From: Clostridiales bacterium
GTDB lineage: Bacteria > Bacillota > Clostridia > Tissierellales > Sedimentibacteraceae
Direction: 5' to 3'
DNA: 6,407 bases
Assembly (NCBI GenBank): GCA_003457065.1
Contig: DMJQ01000080.1
Coordinates: forward strand, 1 to 6,407
This document shows, in pieces, positions 1 to 5,641 of this stretch. Each line of letters starts with the position of its first letter. The first letter of the stretch is position 1. The notes beneath the pieces were generated by a model that ran no database searches, was not told the origin of the DNA, and worked only from the letters and a program-made list of their open reading frames with translations. The position numbers and the translations under genes were made by a program.

Positions 1-64
1 TTTTATTTCATAGTACTTTTAAATTCCTATTTGAGATAAAATTTAATCACAATTAAATATTAAG

Positions 65-93
65 TGGAAATTTCTTCTAAGAAGTTATATAAT
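65..93 (+). promoter_or_regulatory. Possible sigma-A-type promoter for the GNAT gene pair
   Basis: A perfect TATAAT at 88-93 is preceded, with a 17-base spacer, by TGGAAA at 65-70, which matches the TTGACA consensus at four of six positions. It lies about 60 bases before the first GNAT start, a normal leader length. The region is very AT-rich, so chance TATAAT matches are likely. An imperfect dyad, CTTCT/AGAAG around 74-84, sits between the two boxes and could bind a regulator, but that is only a possibility. Confidence 0.4.
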
Positions 94-107
94 AAAATTA
101 TTAAATA

Positions 108-130
108 TGATGCTGGCGGGTCAGCAGTCA
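108..130 (+). other. Small hairpin in the leader of the first GNAT gene
   Basis: TGCTG at 111-115 pairs with CAGCA at 122-126 around a six-base GCGGGT loop. TGA at 108-110 can extend the stem with TCA at 128-130 across one bulged G. It is a GC-rich islet in otherwise AT-rich DNA, between the possible promoter and the ribosome-binding site at 142-147. It matches no riboswitch or T-box known to me, and there is no T-tract for termination. It may stabilise the mRNA or be incidental. Confidence 0.3.
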
Positions 131-152
131 GATATATACATAGAGGGAAGAA

Positions 153-632
153 ATGACAGATTACATTTTAGAGGCATTAACAGAGGACTATGCAAGGGAA
201 ATTTGCAATTGGAGATATGAAGGAGCTTGTTCCGTTTATAATTTTTCTGATTACAGCATTGTTGAGCAGAATGGATGGGATTTAGCGATAAAAGGAAAAA
301 GAGAATCAGAGTTTGTTGGAATTCTTCATTGCGATGAGCTGATGGCTTATGGAAGGCTCACAAGCAGCGGTGATAAGGCAATCATCGGCATAGGCTTGAA
401 ACCGGTTTTTTGTGGAAAAGGTCACGGCAAAGATATTATGAAATTGTTGATCGAAGAATGCAAAAAAAGATTTCCCGGTTTTATAATAACACTTGAAGTC
501 AGAACATTTAATACGAGGGCAATAAAATGTTATTTGAATGTTGGCTTCGAAATTAAAGATAAATATGCCAAAGACACTCCTATAGGTAATGACGAATTTT
601 ATTATATGGAATATAGAGACGGAGAATATTAA
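153..632 (+). CDS. GNAT-family N-acetyltransferase
   Basis: This 159-residue protein is a single-domain GNAT enzyme expected to transfer the acetyl group of acetyl-CoA to an amine in the cytoplasm; the acceptor cannot be read from sequence. The acetyl-CoA pyrophosphate loop is at about residues 87-92 (CGKGHG) after strand beta-4 (IIGIGLKPVF) and before helix MKLLIEEC. Strand beta-5 (IITLEVRTFN) and the typical N-xx-A-xx-CY-xx-x-GFE segment (residues 120-132) follow. The usual Gln/Arg opening the loop motif is Cys87 here, while the glycines are kept. The N-terminal NWRYEG segment resembles RimJ/YjcK-like GNATs. The start is supported by AGAGGG at 142-147, five bases before the ATG. The length is normal for a complete GNAT. 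It is followed 47 bases later by a second, dissimilar GNAT on the same strand, probably co-transcribed. The family call is firm; any named function would be a guess. Confidence 0.93.
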   Translation: MTDYILEALTEDYAREICNWRYEGACSVYNFSDYSIVEQNGWDLAIKGKRESEFVGILHCDELMAYGRLTSSGDKAIIGIGLKPVFCGKGHGKDIMKLLIEECKKRFPGFIITLEVRTFNTRAIKCYLNVGFEIKDKYAKDTPIGNDEFYYMEYRDGEY

Positions 633-679
633 GAACAGCGTGGCCGCAGATACTGTATTATTATTGCTGGGAGTATAAT

Positions 680-1183
680 ATGATAATCAGAAAAGCCGAA
701 TTAACCGATGCACAAAGTATTGCTGAGGTAAACGTTGGCACATGGAAAAGTGCCTATAAAGGTATTTTAGATGATGAATATCTTGACAATCTGTCATGTG
801 AACAAAGGGAGCAGGCAATAAAAAATATTATTAATTCTTCTGACGATAAAAGATTTATTTTTGTCGCGGAGGACAGTGCGAGCGGCGTAATAGGATTTGC
901 CTCCTGCGGCAAAGCAAGAGAAAGCAATGGAAGTTTTAAAGGTGAACTGTATTCTGTCTATATCGTTAAGACGTTCCAAAATATAGGTATCGGCAAACTG
1001 TTATGTAATTGTGCGATAGAAAAACTGAAAGAGAATAATTTGTTTCCAATGATTATCTGGGTTTTGGAGAAAAATGCACACGCCTGCAAATTTTATGAAT
1101 TAATTGGCGGAAGAAGAATAGGCGAAAGACATATACATATAGGTTATGGAGAATATAAAGAACTGGCATATGGATTTATGTGA
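680..1183 (+). CDS. GNAT-family N-acetyltransferase
   Basis: This 167-residue GNAT enzyme has a canonical acetyl-CoA loop, QNIGIG (residues 100-105, Q-x-x-G-x-G), after strand LYSVYIV and before helix KLLCNCAIEKL. The C-terminal half shows strand MIIWVLE and the N-AHACKFYELIGG segment (about 132-144), in which Tyr139 sits where GNATs often place a general acid. The N-terminus (IRKAELTDA, then GTWKSAYKGILDDEYLDNLS) is the pattern of many small bacterial acetyltransferases that modify antibiotics, amino acids or peptides; the substrate is unknown. GGGAG at 669-673, six bases upstream, supports the ATG. It lies 47 bases after the other GNAT with no evident terminator between, so an operon is likely. 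Beyond the fold the two are not obviously similar, so this is not a recent tandem duplication. Confidence 0.93.
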   Translation: MIIRKAELTDAQSIAEVNVGTWKSAYKGILDDEYLDNLSCEQREQAIKNIINSSDDKRFIFVAEDSASGVIGFASCGKARESNGSFKGELYSVYIVKTFQNIGIGKLLCNCAIEKLKENNLFPMIIWVLEKNAHACKFYELIGGRRIGERHIHIGYGEYKELAYGFM

Positions 1184-1250
1184 AGAAATTGAAAATCTGA
1201 TATTATAAACTTGATTAAAAGCTTTAGATTTTGCAGAGAAAAAATGTAAA

Positions 1251-1273
1251 ATAGCCGCTTAAAAAGCGGCTAT
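1251..1273. terminator. Perfect 10-bp hairpin, probable intrinsic terminator
   Basis: ATAGCCGCTT at 1251-1260 and AAGCGGCTAT at 1264-1273 are exact reverse complements around a three-base AAA loop. The hairpin lies 67 bases after the second GNAT stop and is the obvious end of that transcript. The plus-strand tail is poor (AAGAAAAATTTAATTTT). The minus-strand tail, TTTACATTTTTT just left of the stem, is better, although no minus-strand gene reads into it within the window. It is best described as a terminator of uncertain or dual direction. Confidence 0.65.
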
Positions 1274-1450
1274 AAGAAAAATTTAATTTTAGTAAAACTA
1301 AATAAAGTAAATCTATGAATTCAGTATACGATAAGAAATAAAAGAGTCAATCATTAATTACAGAATTTGAAATATGTATCGAAGATAAAAAGTGGAGGAA
1401 TTTTAAATTCTTACAATATATACAAAAAATACCAAAGGAAGGTATGAGTT
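1274..1450. other. AT-rich intergenic stretch before the zincin-like gene
   Basis: These 177 bases carry no convincing ORF on either strand. A GGAGG at 1394-1398 has no ATG, GTG or TTG at a usable distance. A short TTTAG/CTAAA dyad lies near 1287-1303. TTGAAA at 1367-1372 resembles a -35 box but has no well-spaced -10. A promoter for the next gene is expected here but cannot be placed with confidence. Confidence 0.5.
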
Positions 1451-1891
1451 ATGGCAATTGATGAAAAAAAGTTGGATGAATATTTGAAAAAGTGGCAGAA
1501 AATTTTGAGGCTTCAGGATTGGGACATTATTTCAAGGATTGTGAATGTTAAATGGAGAAAATCCGGTGACATAAAAATTGATGCGGACAACAGAATGGCT
1601 GTAGTTTTAATCAACAATGATGGGGTTGTAAACAATCGTAAAAAGCTTGTAATACATGAATCGCTTCATTTGAAACTGTGGGGGATGGATCAGATGATTG
1701 AAGGCTATGTGAACATAGTTTTCGGCTCAGATGAAAAAGATAAGAAAAGAGATTTTGCAATGGATGTATTTTTTAAAGAGCTTGAAAGCACCGTGGAAGA
1801 TCTGACGAAGGGATATTTAGAAGTCAGCGGCGCAGAAAAACCCAGCATAAAAAGGCTGGAAAGAAAGATAAAAGAAGAAATCGGGCAGTGA
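1451..1891 (+). CDS. Small HExxH zincin-like protein (putative metallopeptidase)
   Basis: The 146-residue product contains HESLH at residues 69-73, the zinc-binding HExxH of zincin metallopeptidases, inside a hydrophobic helix (KKLVIHESLHLKLW). About 40 residues later comes E112-STVEDLTKGYL, where Glu112 with Val at +3 and Leu at +6 fits the third zinc ligand helix. The opening, with L-xx-WDI near residues 21-26 and then a beta-rich stretch, matches small zincin-like proteins often found in phages and integrated elements of Firmicutes. There is no signal peptide or membrane segment, so it should be cytoplasmic. The C-terminus is a charged, probably helical tail. GGAAGG at 1437-1442 with an eight-base spacer supports this ATG over the one at 1444, which lies too close and stops after five codons. 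The methyltransferase follows 85 bases later. Activity and substrate are unknown, and no other phage gene is near. Confidence 0.8.
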   Translation: MAIDEKKLDEYLKKWQKILRLQDWDIISRIVNVKWRKSGDIKIDADNRMAVVLINNDGVVNNRKKLVIHESLHLKLWGMDQMIEGYVNIVFGSDEKDKKRDFAMDVFFKELESTVEDLTKGYLEVSGAEKPSIKRLERKIKEEIGQ

Positions 1892-1976
1892 CGAAAAGAA
1901 CAAAAAGAACTACCTAAGCAAAACAATGGGACCATGAACTTTAAGAATACCGAAAGAACATCAAACGGAGGGAAAA

Positions 1977-2606
1977 ATGCTAAACAGTAAAGGCTTTGAC
2001 ATGTGGGCTGACGGCTATGATAAAAGCGTGAATTTAAGCGAAGAAAGAGACGAATATCCATTTGCGGGATACAAGGATGTGTTAAATTACATATATAACG
2101 AAGTGAGAGGAAAACCAGGTGCCCGTGTTTTGGATATAGGATTTGGAACCGGAATTTTAACGACAAAACTGTATAATTCCGGCTGCATTATTACAGGGAT
2201 AGATTTTTCAAGCAATATGATAGAAATTGCAAAAGAGAAGATGCCGGGTGCCGAACTGATGAAATGGGATTTTTCTGAAGGGCTTCCGGAAGAAATAAAA
2301 AGCAGCCGTTATGATTTTATAATCAGTACATATGCGATTCACCATTTAACAGACAAGGAAAAAATTAATTTTATAACATCATGTTTTGAACTGTTAAATG
2401 AAAAGGGCAGGATACTCATCGGTGATGTTTCCTTTGAAACAAGAAATCATTTGGATGAGTGCAAAGAAAAGTACAGTCAATACTGGGACAATGATGAAAT
2501 TTATTTTACGGCTGACGAAATTATTGACGAGTTTGGAAACGAATATTCCTGCATATATAAAAAAATATCACACTGCGCAGGGGTACTGACAATTGCTAAA
2601 AAGTGA
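1977..2606 (+). CDS. Class I SAM-dependent methyltransferase, YrrT-like
   Basis: The 209-residue protein has a full Rossmann-type methyltransferase core. Motif I is VLDIGFGTG (residues 51-59, binding SAM). The acidic end of strand beta-2 is GIDFSS with Asp76, followed by NMIEIAKEKM. WDF with Asp98 sits near the adenine. FIISTYAIHHL (114-124) is motif IV/post-I, and GRILIGDVSF (144-153) is strand beta-5. The opening FDMWADGYD and the YAIHHLTDKEK segment resemble Bacillus YrrT, a putative SAM-dependent methyltransferase linked there to sulfur amino-acid recycling genes. Those genes are absent here, so I do not transfer the name. GGAGGG at 1967-1972, four bases upstream, supports the ATG. It may be co-transcribed with the zincin-like gene. 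The substrate is unknown; small-molecule methylation is more likely than DNA or RNA methylation because no target-recognition domain is present. Confidence 0.92.
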   Translation: MLNSKGFDMWADGYDKSVNLSEERDEYPFAGYKDVLNYIYNEVRGKPGARVLDIGFGTGILTTKLYNSGCIITGIDFSSNMIEIAKEKMPGAELMKWDFSEGLPEEIKSSRYDFIISTYAIHHLTDKEKINFITSCFELLNEKGRILIGDVSFETRNHLDECKEKYSQYWDNDEIYFTADEIIDEFGNEYSCIYKKISHCAGVLTIAKK

Positions 2607-2658
2607 TATTTAACTAAAATAAAGGCAGACAGCGAAAATTAAGTTTAGTCATATAAGC

Positions 2659-2699
2659 ATGGTATGTAAACCATAACAAATATATTATTCATTATGGTT
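2659..2699. terminator. Inverted repeat between convergent genes, possible weak terminator
   Basis: AACCATAA at 2669-2676 pairs with TTATGGTT at 2692-2699 around a 15-base AT-rich loop. A second copy of ATGGT at 2659-2663 can instead pair with ACCAT at 2670-2674, so the two hairpins exclude each other. The element lies between the methyltransferase stop and the peroxiredoxin-like stop, where both transcripts should end. Neither side has a real T-tract and the stems are GC-poor, so termination is only suggested by position. Confidence 0.35.
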
Positions 2700-2718
2700 G
2701 CAGTAGGGCTATAAGCGG

Positions 2719-3423
2719 TTATTGTGAAGTACTGTTACTATTATCGACATTATTATTATTTAATTCCTTAAAACATGTGTACCAGGAATTACATTGCAGC
2801 CCTAAGTCTGACTGATTATTCCATCTCTGCACAGCTTCTTCCAGAGTGCTGGGTGCCGGAACCAATACCGGATTTCCGGGCATCCAGTTTGATGGCGTGT
2901 ATACATTGTACTGATAGGTTGCCTGAAGTGAATCTATCAATCTTAACAGCTCATATATGTTCAATCCGGCTGATATAGGATATGTCACGATCGCACGTAT
3001 ATTTTGAGACGGACTTATGATGAAAACATCCCGCACGCTTACTTCATAAATTCTGTCGGGGCTTACTGTATCATATAATTGAGCGATTTCCGCATTTCTG
3101 TCTGAAATAAGCGGAAATGGTATTCTGATTCCAGTATTTTTGTAAATATCAAATACCCAAGCAACATCGGCTGAATTGCTGTCAATGGTTACACCTAATA
3201 ATTGGACATCCCTTTTTTCAAATTCAGGATAGAGCCTGGCAAATTCCATCAATTCAGTAGTGGCTGTGGGAGTAAAGTCTCCGGGCTCATAAAAAAGTAA
3301 TACCCATTTGCCTCTGAATTGAGATAATGTAATCGGTCCTTCAGTTGATAACGCAGTAAAGTCCGGTGCCATTCTCCCTATTGTAATGCACCCGTCATGT
3401 TCATGCATATTATTTGATATCAT
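2719..3423 (-). CDS. 1-Cys (Prx6-type) peroxiredoxin-fold protein lacking the peroxidatic cysteine
   Basis: The 234-residue protein aligns along its length with 1-Cys peroxiredoxins: IGRMAPDF near residues 15-22, strand KWVLLFYEPGDFTPT (39-53), IGVT-like LLGVTIDSN (75-83), PFPLISDRN (102-110), VRDVFIISP with conserved Arg131, TYPISAGLN, and the Prx6-type C-terminal arm YTPSNWMPGNPVLVPAPSTLEEA (175-197). The active-site motif P-xxx-T-xx-C reads P47-GDF-T51-PT-A54: alanine (codon GCC) replaces the peroxidatic Cys, two base changes from either Cys codon. Normal peroxidase chemistry is therefore not expected. Cysteines remain at 12, 211 and 217. The tail (218-234) is Asn/Ser-rich. There is no signal peptide. 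The Clostridioides difficile spore coat protein CotE has a peroxiredoxin-like N-terminal domain, so a structural role is conceivable, but that is inference. The ATG has only a weak AAGG nearby and appears coupled to an upstream leader ORF. Confidence 0.88.
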   Translation of the reverse strand: MISNNMHEHDGCITIGRMAPDFTALSTEGPITLSQFRGKWVLLFYEPGDFTPTATTELMEFARLYPEFEKRDVQLLGVTIDSNSADVAWVFDIYKNTGIRIPFPLISDRNAEIAQLYDTVSPDRIYEVSVRDVFIISPSQNIRAIVTYPISAGLNIYELLRLIDSLQATYQYNVYTPSNWMPGNPVLVPAPSTLEEAVQRWNNQSDLGLQCNSWYTCFKELNNNNVDNSNSTSQ

Positions 3424-3458
3424 AAAACCTTGTATGATGCATTTAATAATAAATACAC
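3420..3458 (-). CDS. Possible 12-codon leader ORF coupled to the peroxiredoxin-like gene
   Basis: A GTG at 3458 opens a 12-residue frame reading MYLLLNASYKVL, ending in a TGA whose first two bases are shared with the peroxiredoxin-like ATG (ATGA arrangement). Two AGGAG motifs precede it: 3468-3464 is five bases before the GTG, and 3475-3471 is nine bases before an in-frame TTG at 3461. The peroxiredoxin-like ATG itself is about 40 bases from these strong sites and has only AAGG. This fits translation of a short leader that re-initiates at the main gene. The peptide is too short to recognise, and the arrangement could be fortuitous. Confidence 0.4.
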   Translation of the reverse strand: MYLLLNASYKVL

Positions 3459-3463
3459 CAACT

Positions 3464-3475
3464 CTCCTTTCTCCT
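3464..3475 (-). promoter_or_regulatory. Double Shine-Dalgarno site, displaced from the annotated start
   Basis: Read on the minus strand, this is AGGAGAAAGGAG: two AGGAG sites seven bases apart. It lies about 40 bases upstream of the peroxiredoxin-like ATG, too far to serve it directly. No ATG, GTG or TTG in the main frame lies between the site and that ATG; the only in-frame codons of even marginal start potential are ATT at 3450 and 3447. The site is correctly spaced for the short leader ORF at 3458. Confidence 0.7.
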
Positions 3476-3495
3476 ATAAAATTAACAATATACGG

Positions 3496-3504
3496 TATTA
3501 TATG
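3496..3504 (-). promoter_or_regulatory. Possible -10 element for the peroxiredoxin-like gene
   Basis: The minus strand reads CATATAATA, which contains a perfect TATAAT (3502-3497) and also fits the sigma-K -10 pattern CATANNNTA. No good partner exists upstream: the hexamer at 17 bases is TTTCCT, a weak -35, and there is no AC dinucleotide at the 16-17 bases expected for sigma-K. A start site near 3490 would give a leader of about 65 bases that includes the double ribosome-binding site. Which sigma factor reads it cannot be decided. Confidence 0.4.
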
Positions 3505-3509
3505 TATGC

Positions 3510-3554
3510 AAATAAAGAAAGGAAACTACTAAATTAAGTTTAATAGTTTCCTTT
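3510..3554 (-). terminator. Probable intrinsic terminator of the ABC transporter operon
   Basis: AAAGGAAACTA at 3518-3528 and TAGTTTCCTTT at 3544-3554 are exact 11-base reverse complements. After one C-A mismatch the stem continues with TAAA/TTTA around a short loop. On the minus strand the stem is followed by CTTTATTT, a reasonable U-tract for a low-GC host. It lies 90 bases past the permease stop and just upstream of the peroxiredoxin-like promoter region, where the transporter transcript should end. Confidence 0.6.
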
Positions 3555-3643
3555 GCATCTTGTTTTTTATCTGCTGTGCAGAAGTCTGAAAATTTATGAG
3601 CGGTAGTTACAATCCGCATACATGATTCATTCACGAAGTTTGC

Positions 3644-5641
3644 TTAACTTACAATTTTATAGTATGCTGTCGCAGTTAAAGCATATACAGCCGTGTACAA
3701 AATACCGAATATTATGATTGTCCCGGCAGTACATGCCGCAAACAGAGGTATATCGGTCAGATTAAATATAGCAAGCAGCTTGGTTATTATATTGAATGCA
3801 ACGGCTATATGAATTACAGCAGCGGCAAGCGGCATGAAAAATACTGTCAGAACCTGGCTTTGTACAGCTTTTTTTATTTCTCCATGGCTCATTCCGACTT
3901 TCTGCATTATTTCAAATCGGTCCTTGTCATCATAGCCCTCGGCTATCTGTTTGTAGTATATGATGAGAACTGTCGCCATGACGAATAAAAGTCCTAAAAA
4001 TATACCGATGTAGAATAGACCGCCGTAAACGGAATAGAAACCTGCTCTTGAATCTTCTGCTCCTTCCGCATATACAAGGTCACCAATATCAGTCGAGTCT
4101 ACTGCTATATTCAGGTTTTTCACAAGCTCAATCTGAAGCTCTTCGTCAGCTTCAACGTCAAATCCGTAGTAATATGATAGGTTTTTTGACTGCTGATCGT
4201 CAGCTTCATCATCTACAACCAGCGTATCATAAACACGATCTATGGCGTCAGTATCTTTTACGACCACACAGTAGCTGTCTGACAGCGTATTAGCCATTCC
4301 TACGGGAAGGTTTATCGTGTCAGGTCGTTCCTTGACGGAAAATCTGCAGCCGTTAAAATTCAACTCATCACCCGGTATGCTGCCGTGTATTGTGTATAAA
4401 AGCGCTTCATCATTCATCAGTGATATTGCATCACTTGCGGATTTATTGTATTCGTCCTCAGTTATGAAAATCAGTGTTGCCATATCAGAAACGTGGCTCA
4501 TATTCCATTTTTGTTCTACTTTGAATGAGGCACCGTCCTGGAGCGCTCCAAAGACCATGTAGCGGAATCCGTCCGCATTTTTTTGTTCAACGCCTGCTTC
4601 GTCAACCTGCTGCTGAATCAGTGAATCAAGTTCCTCGACATTATCATCTGAGATATGAGATGCAAGAACAAGGATATTCCGGGGATATCGGCTTTGCATA
4701 ACATCCTCCATGCCAACATACAACGAGATGGTGGTTGAAATCATTATAATTACTGCCGTTGACAAGATACAAATATTTGCCAGCCCTGCGGCATTCTGCT
4801 TCATACGGTACATCATGCCGGAAACTGAAATAAAATGATTTGGTTTATAATAATATTTTTTATTCCTTCGAAGCATTTTCAAAACAGCTATGCTTCCTGA
4901 TGTGAACAGGCAGTATGTCCCTATCATTACCAGTATAACGGCAACAAAAAACAAAGTTAATGCATCAAGAGGTGATTTTGTAAATATTGCGATGTAATAT
5001 CCGATGCCGAGGCACACTGCTCCGATAATTGTTGTAATCCATTTTGTTTTCGGTTCCTTTTCACCTGCATTTCCGCCTTTTAACAATTCAACGGGTTTAG
5101 AAACATGAACCTGTAATATGTTGTAAACAAGATTTATAGCGAATATTCCGCCGAATACTTTGACTGTTAATAGCACGGCACTTGGAGAAATCTCAAATCC
5201 AAAAGTTGCTTTAAAAGATATAATTTTAAAAAGCAGCAGTATCATAAACTTGCTGAGCAGTATTCCGAGCGATATTCCTGCTGTAAGGCATATGGCGAAA
5301 GTAAAAATAGTCTCGTAACCCATTATTCTTGCAATATGTTTTTTTTCCATACCAAGGATGTTGAAAAGACCGAATTCTTTCTTACGCCTTTTGATTAAAA
5401 AACTGTTGGTGTAAAACAAAAATATCAGAGAGAAAATTCCTATGACGATTGTTCCAAGGCGAAGCAGCTCCCTTACGCTTGAGCTGTCGCTGACGATGCT
5501 TATATCCTTTGCTACCGATAAAAAGGACATGTTGTAAAACATGATTATTGTACCGATGCATGTCAGAATATATGGAATATATGTCCTTGCATTCTTTTTT
5601 ATGTTGTTAAGTGCAAGCTTTGCGTAAAAGAATTTATTCAT
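3644..5641 (-). CDS. BceB-type ABC transporter permease (FtsX family, peptide-antibiotic transport or sensing)
   Basis: The 665-residue integral membrane protein has the BceB/VraG architecture: ten predicted helices (about 22-42, 63-83, 110-133, 156-178, 202-220, 227-250, 288-310, 543-563, 597-617, 631-658), with a large extracellular domain of about 230 residues between helices 7 and 8. In this family that domain contacts the peptide antibiotic or its lipid II-cycle target. The cytoplasmic KKEFGLFNILGMEKKHI (after helix 2) and DRFEIMQKVGMSHGEIKKA (after helix 8) are FtsX-type coupling segments for the ATPase. I chose ATG 5641 because AGAGGTGG at 5654-5647 sits five bases upstream; the in-frame GTG at 5650 lies inside that site. 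The ATG overlaps the ATPase stop (ATGAATAA), so translation is coupled. Length is normal for the family. The exact peptide cannot be predicted, and BceB-like naming is by architecture only. Confidence 0.92.
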   Translation of the reverse strand: MNKFFYAKLALNNIKKNARTYIPYILTCIGTIIMFYNMSFLSVAKDISIVSDSSSVRELLRLGTIVIGIFSLIFLFYTNSFLIKRRKKEFGLFNILGMEKKHIARIMGYETIFTFAICLTAGISLGILLSKFMILLLFKIISFKATFGFEISPSAVLLTVKVFGGIFAINLVYNILQVHVSKPVELLKGGNAGEKEPKTKWITTIIGAVCLGIGYYIAIFTKSPLDALTLFFVAVILVMIGTYCLFTSGSIAVLKMLRRNKKYYYKPNHFISVSGMMYRMKQNAAGLANICILSTAVIIMISTTISLYVGMEDVMQSRYPRNILVLASHISDDNVEELDSLIQQQVDEAGVEQKNADGFRYMVFGALQDGASFKVEQKWNMSHVSDMATLIFITEDEYNKSASDAISLMNDEALLYTIHGSIPGDELNFNGCRFSVKERPDTINLPVGMANTLSDSYCVVVKDTDAIDRVYDTLVVDDEADDQQSKNLSYYYGFDVEADEELQIELVKNLNIAVDSTDIGDLVYAEGAEDSRAGFYSVYGGLFYIGIFLGLLFVMATVLIIYYKQIAEGYDDKDRFEIMQKVGMSHGEIKKAVQSQVLTVFFMPLAAAVIHIAVAFNIITKLLAIFNLTDIPLFAACTAGTIIIFGILYTAVYALTATAYYKIVS

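Noticed and set aside
636..669. CAGC/GCTG pairing that could hide the ribosome-binding site of the second GNAT
   Set aside because: Four base pairs across a 26-base loop is too weak to support a regulatory claim.
1394..1398. GGAGG as evidence for a small gene before the zincin
   Set aside because: No ATG, GTG or TTG follows at a workable distance, and the frames opened from rare ATT codons run into stops or overlap the zincin out of frame.
1934..1990. 18-codon plus-strand ORF overlapping the methyltransferase start
   Set aside because: It has no ribosome-binding site of its own and no recognisable product. The methyltransferase has its own strong GGAGGG.
1705..2166. Minus-strand ORF of 153 codons across the zincin and methyltransferase genes
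   Set aside because: It lies antisense to two genes with clear domains and good ribosome-binding sites. Its product is a low-complexity Ser/Phe/Leu-rich shadow with no recognisable motif.
3600..3617. GCGG/CCGC short dyad after the permease stop as a terminator
   Set aside because: Only four pairs, with no T-tract on either strand. The longer hairpin at 3518-3554 is a much better candidate.
4048..4562. Two plus-strand 81-codon ORFs inside the permease
   Set aside because: They are antisense to the extracellular domain coding region, lack ribosome-binding sites and show no domain signature.
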